A DNA stretch of 64,000 bases from NCBI RefSeq assembly GCF_040954645.1, contig NC_092806.1:80927943-80991942 (forward strand), written 5' to 3'. Both the position numbers and the translations under genes were made by a program. Source of the stretch: Diabrotica undecimpunctata. Taxonomy: Eukaryota > Arthropoda > Insecta > Coleoptera > Chrysomelidae. Under the pieces are notes generated by a model. The model saw only the letters and a list, made by a program, of their open reading frames with translations, had not been told where the DNA came from and ran no database searches. Positions 60,342-64,000 of the stretch are shown here, one piece after another. How positions within the stretch are numbered: position 1 is the stretch's first letter; each line of letters starts with the position of its first letter.

Positions 60342-61975
60342 TTGTGAGTATTAAGTGTAAGTAAATGTTTCATTTCACTTTTTATAGGTAAATGCAAATA
60401 AGCTTTTGTAAAGTCTATTTTTGAATACTTATCGCCCCCTGCTAACTGAGATAGAAGATCATCAGGGGTAGGTAAAGGATATTCGTCCACTTCAATACAG
60501 GGATTTAAAGTAATTTTAAAATCCCCACAAATGCGTATGTCCCCATTGTGTTTGACAACTGGGACAATTGGGGTTGCCCAATCTGAAAACTCTACTTTTT
60601 GTAAAACACCCTGATCAACTAACGACTCTAACTCAGCTTCCACTTTAGGATGTAATGCAAAAGCAACTGGGCGAGCCTTATGAAACCTTGCTATACTACC
60701 AGGTTTTAAATGAATTTCAGCTTCTAAACCTATAATTTCACCAATTGACTTTTCAAACAAATGTTTGTATTTATCTAATAAACTTGAGACTTTAGAGTTC
60801 TCATGTGATATTGTATTTACCTCATGTAGTTTAATTCCAAGGGCACGTATCCATTTTCTTCCAACTAGTGATTGACCCTCACCATCCACCACGTACAACT
60901 TTAACATTTGCCTTATTCCCTGGTGCTCAACCTCCACTGGAGTTAACCCTAAAACATTTAAATGATTTTTACAGTATGTAGTTAATTTTACATCAGATTT
61001 CTGTAATTGTAGTGTAGAAAAATATGTGTCAAATACATTTTTGTTTACAATGGTAACAGCAGCACCTGAATCAATTTCATATTTTAAAATATTGTTGTTT
61101 ACTCTTAAGTTTATAAAAAATTTGTCTTTTGAATTTACAGTACTAATCTTAAAAATTTCTTGAACTGAGCAAACTGAAGTTACTTGGTTAGACCTAACAT
61201 TTTTTGATTTTAAACAAACTTTTTGAATGTGTCCAACTTTTTTACAAAAATTACAAGTTAAATGTTTTTTTGAACAAGAATTTGCTAAATGTGAAGGATC
61301 TCCACATCTATAACATACATTACTATTTGTGTTTGAAGAATTTGCAGCAGAGTTATTCTGAAATTGCATCCTATTATTATTTGCACTCCTTGCTTTTGTA
61401 TTTAATATATTGACACTAGAATTATTATAATTTTGATTATGAAAAAATTGGATACTGTCCTTTTCTGATGCCTCCATGCTTGTGGCAATCTCAACGGCTC
61501 TATCTAGGTCCAGTCCTTTTGATTCTAGAAGTCTAGCTTGTATTCTTTTCGATCGTAGGCCAAAAACAAATTGGTTTCTTATAGCACTTTTAAGATATGT
61601 AGAGAAATTGCAGTTAATTGACAACTTTTGTAGTGAATGAAGGTATTCTTGTATTGTTTCTCCTTCGGCTTGCCTTTTTGATTGGAATCTGAAGATTTCT
61701 GCAATTTCCAGGGGTGCAGGGTTGTAATAATTATCCATTAAATTGACAATGTCGTCGTATGACTTGTCTTCCGGGACTTCTGGGGCTAACTTGTCGCATA
61801 GGGTGTCGTAGGTCTCAGAACCCATGTAGTATAGTAGATAAGGTAATCTCATTTCGTCTGGAATTTTAAATACCTTGTAAGCACCTTCCAGCCTCTTTAC
61901 CCACCTGGACCATTTGGTGGCAGACTGGTTGAAAGATTCAACGGAAAATTGAAATGTAGATACCTGTGTAGACAT
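60329..61975 (-). pseudogene. gypsy gag-protease-RT (first part)
   Basis: ATG at 61975 (MSTQVSTFQFSVESFNQ). Capsid-like gag with FRFQSKRQAEGETIQEYLHS and LRKL-type blocks; two CCHC knuckles (CYRCGDPSHLANSC and CNFCKKVGHIQKVC, about 61230-61310); protease YEIDSGAAVTIVNKNVF (about 61060); RT start RICGDFKITLNPCIEVDEYP and YSKIDFTKAYLHLPI. The frame then reads NTH and enters the LINE 5' junction, ending at 60329. Gag and pol share one frame here. Role: capsid formation and replication of the element. Confidence 0.93.
60342..60352. repeat. LINE target duplication TTGTGAGTATT (right)
   Basis: Pair of 59319-59329. Confidence 0.9.
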
Positions 61976-62082
61976 AATTGGGGATGTAGTATAATAATAA
62001 TGTAAATAACTGTACTTGAAGTTGAAGTAGCAATGGTAGTAGTCGTAATAATCTCTGTAGTAGTTGTTATTACCATCATATG

Positions 62083-62100
62083 TATCCCATCCTCGTCGCC
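62083..62100 (-). promoter_or_regulatory. candidate primer-binding site of the gypsy element
   Basis: Three bases after the 5' LTR the element sense reads TGGCGACGAGGATGGGAT, a TGG start suited to a tRNA CCA end. The tRNA is not named. Confidence 0.6.
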
Positions 62101-62103
62101 AAT

Positions 62104-62257
62104 TGTTGTGTATTTGGTATTTCTTACTTAAATAAGGTAATAATTAATAATACAACGTGGTTTTATATCATTAACCTTTATTGCCCCATAACTGACTAAC
62201 TTCATTCCCTTGTGTCCGTGAGCGGTGTTGCCTACCTGTGTTGCCAAGTATATAACA
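62104..62257 (-). repeat. 5' LTR of the gypsy element
   Basis: 154 bp, identical by eye to the 3' LTR, followed by GGACT. Confidence 0.95.
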
Positions 62258-62262
62258 GGACT
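62258..62262. repeat. target-site duplication GGACT (right)
   Basis: Pair of 56831-56835. Confidence 0.93.
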
Positions 62263-63605
62263 AAATTCAGTTTTCTGTAGATTTGAATTTATCTTTTTAT
62301 TAGAAATTCAACGATATATAAAACTTTATTGTTAGACAACGTTTCGACGACATAAAACCGTCTTCAGTGAAATTAAATGGAAAAATTAAAATATACAGGG
62401 TGAGTCAGGTTCTTGTAGTAGGACTTTATAGTAGACCTTATTTAGTGAAAAAAGTTTATGTAAACATAGGTTGTATAATGCTTTGTTTCTGAGATACAGG
62501 GTGATAAATGATAAATAGTTTTTTAGTTTTTTGCAAATATTTCAAAAATGGTATTTACAATTGACTTCTAATTGTACAATTATTAAAGCGGCATCCAAAC
62601 TTATCTAAAACACAAAAAAACTCATCTTATTATTAATCAGTGGCGTGCATCGGGATTACTAGTTGGACAATTTTAAATAGAACTTCTACGCCACTGTATA
62701 TTTGGCAACATTTCTAAATTTTATTAAATTTTCAATTAATTTTACATAAAAAATGCCTGTCGTAAAAATGTCGTATCTCTTTTAGTTTTTGAGAAAAACA
62801 GCAGTTAATCACTCTTTGCAGATATTTTTTTAAATGCAAAAATTTATCTTCTTTAATATTTGCTGTTGGTAGAAGTTAATAGTAAAAATAATATTAAAAA
62901 TATTAAATTTTGTACAAAATATTATTACTCATCAATAAGAATATTATTATTTTTACTATTAACTTCTACCAACAGCCAATATTAAAAAGAATACATTTTA
63001 GCATTAAAAAAAACACTGCAAAGAATGATTAACTGCTGTTTTTCTCAAAAACTAAAAGAGATACGACATTTTTACAACAGGAACTTTTTATGTAAAATTA
63101 ACCGAGAATTTAAAAAAAATATATAGAAATGTTGCCACATAGGCAGTGGCGTAGGAGTTCTATTTAAAATAGTGCAACTAGTAACCCCGATGCACGCCAC
63201 TGATTGATAATGTTATGAGTTTATTTATGTTTATTTGTGTGAAAAACTAAAAAATGATTTATATTTTATCACCTCATATCTCAGAAACAAAGCATTATAC
63301 GACCTATGTTTATGTGAAATTTTTTTCACTAAATGAGGTCTAGTGTAAAATCGTACTACAAAAAACGGACTCACCCTGTGTATTTTTATTTTTCCATTTA
63401 ATTTCACTGAAGATGGTTTTATGAAGTCGAAACGTTGTCTAACAATAAACTGTTATATATCATTGAATTTCTAATGAAAAGATAAATCCAAATCTGCAGA
63501 AAACTATATTTAGCCCTATCGGAAAAAATGAAGTTGATGATTGTTCCAAAATAACGACACGTCGGATATCAAAATTTTTATAACGATTTAATAGAGTGCA
63601 CGAAA
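62263..63605. repeat. palindromic core of the foldback element
   Basis: Two arms of about 600 bp facing each other around 62890-62940. They contain inner terminal-like sequences tacagggtgagtca (62395) and tgactcaccctgtgta-like (63365), suggesting a MITE with its own TIRs inside a larger inverted repeat whose outer blocks read acgtttcgacgacataaaac. No ORF. Confidence 0.88.
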
Positions 63606-64000
63606 GAAAACAGTCTACCTCGATATTTGGCATTATTTATTAGATTTTAAGGAAATGACAAAACAGGTCGATATTTTTGATCTAAACGAGACATATTTTT
63701 ACGGTACATACATCTATTTGTCAACCCCCACCCTTCCACTTCCCCCATCCCTTATTTTTAAAAAGGTAATAGGGGTCGTGTGCTAGTTTATTTGAAAGGC
63801 TATTCAATTCTCTATTCAGTAGTATAAAAATTAACATAATTATTTTTATAGGGTGTTCAAGAAAAAAAAATTAATTAAATTAATTGACACAAAAAAACGA
63901 ATGTATGTAATTTATTTAATTCAAAATACATTCTACTGCTGTTACAAAACAGAAAAAAAAATGTTTTTTGATAAATAAACATTGCTTTTCGCTTAGTTTC
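63606..64000. other. no recognised feature
   Basis: AT-rich; a C-rich patch at 63726-63750. No frame, repeat or motif I can support. Confidence 0.5.

Larger units (their letters stand above)
56836..62257 (-). mobile_element. Ty3/gypsy LTR retrotransposon, recent, broken
   Basis: 5422 bp on the minus strand: 5' LTR 62104-62257, gag-pol frame from 61975, integrase end at 57040, 3' LTR 56836-56989. The 154-bp LTRs appear identical and are flanked by GGACT. A textbook polypurine tract (aagagaggagg in element sense) adjoins the 3' LTR, and a TGG-starting primer site follows the 5' LTR. Domain order gag, protease, RT, RNase H, integrase is Ty3/gypsy. Coding is interrupted by a nested LINE (59330-60341) and by two single-base-type frame breaks (near 58915 and 58140). 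No env. Confidence 0.95.
56735..63605. mobile_element. long inverted-repeat (foldback) element split by a gypsy insertion
   Basis: 56735-56835 plus 62258-62890 is one arm; 62940-63605 is the other, inverted. Matching pairs: catcaacttcatttttttca (56808) with tgaagttgatga (63529-63540); ttagacaacgtttcgacgac with gtcgaaacgttgtctaa; tacagggtgagtca with ggactcaccctgtgta; ggtagaagttaatagtaaaa with ttttactattaacttctacc at the centre. There is no coding sequence in the arms. Confidence 0.85.

Overview
This window is eukaryotic, AT-rich, TE-dominated DNA, most likely from an arthropod and probably an insect. The evidence is the element mix: an env-bearing BEL/Pao LTR element, a Ty3/gypsy element, Penelope-like and several non-LTR retroelements, PIF/Harbinger, a Tc1-mariner-type element of the long-spacing (Sailor/DD82E-like) kind, a tyrosine-recombinase (Crypton-like) remnant, and many palindromic MITEs and AT microsatellites. 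I see no host protein-coding gene, tRNA or rRNA, and nothing bacterial. Species cannot be fixed from the sequence alone. || Layout. 1-1.2 kb is the RT part of a Penelope-like element on the minus strand, cut by the window edge. From about 1.2 to 43 kb lies one diverged repeat family built largely of decayed LINE fragments. Its left arm (about 1.2-10.4 kb) and right arm (about 28.4-40.9 kb) are inverted copies of each other. Further partial copies sit between them (23.7-26.3 kb) and after the right arm (41.3-42.1 kb), and most module joints are marked by long (AT)n runs. Younger insertions interrupt the arms: a LINE 3' end with an (ATCT)n tail (4.3-5.07 kb), a foldback MITE (9.4 kb), an RNase H-bearing LINE tail (30-31.2 kb) and a TIR element (35.9-36.9 kb). 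|| 13406-22998 is a complete, recent BEL/Pao retrotransposon on the minus strand: nearly identical 465/466-bp LTRs, 5-bp target duplication CATTC, open gag-protease, pol and env-like frames, and an 18/36-bp tandem array in its leader. || 44.0-56.4 kb is a nest of DNA transposons. A tyrosine-recombinase gene (minus strand, fragments at 56.4-55.0 kb and 50.27-50.1 kb) is split by a 4.75-kb TA-flanked TIR element (50273-55017). That element holds a broken Tc1/mariner-superfamily transposase and a striking array of ten hairpins (53741-54543). Abutting the recombinase C-terminus is a PIF/Harbinger element (44020-50102) with a Myb/SANT-like spliced gene and a damaged HARBI1-type transposase. A second, smaller Harbinger (49066-49973, TSD TAA) is nested inside it. 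|| 56.7-63.6 kb is a long inverted-repeat (foldback) element into which a 5.4-kb Ty3/gypsy element inserted (identical 154-bp LTRs, TSD GGACT). A 5'-truncated LINE of about 1 kb then inserted into the gypsy RT gene (11-bp TSD). The order of events can be read directly from these target duplications. || The observation I rate highest is the ten-unit hairpin array at 53741-54543. Stems change in compensated fashion between copies, while the loop stays constant and shows GTAAGT, a 5'-splice-site hexamer, on the minus strand.
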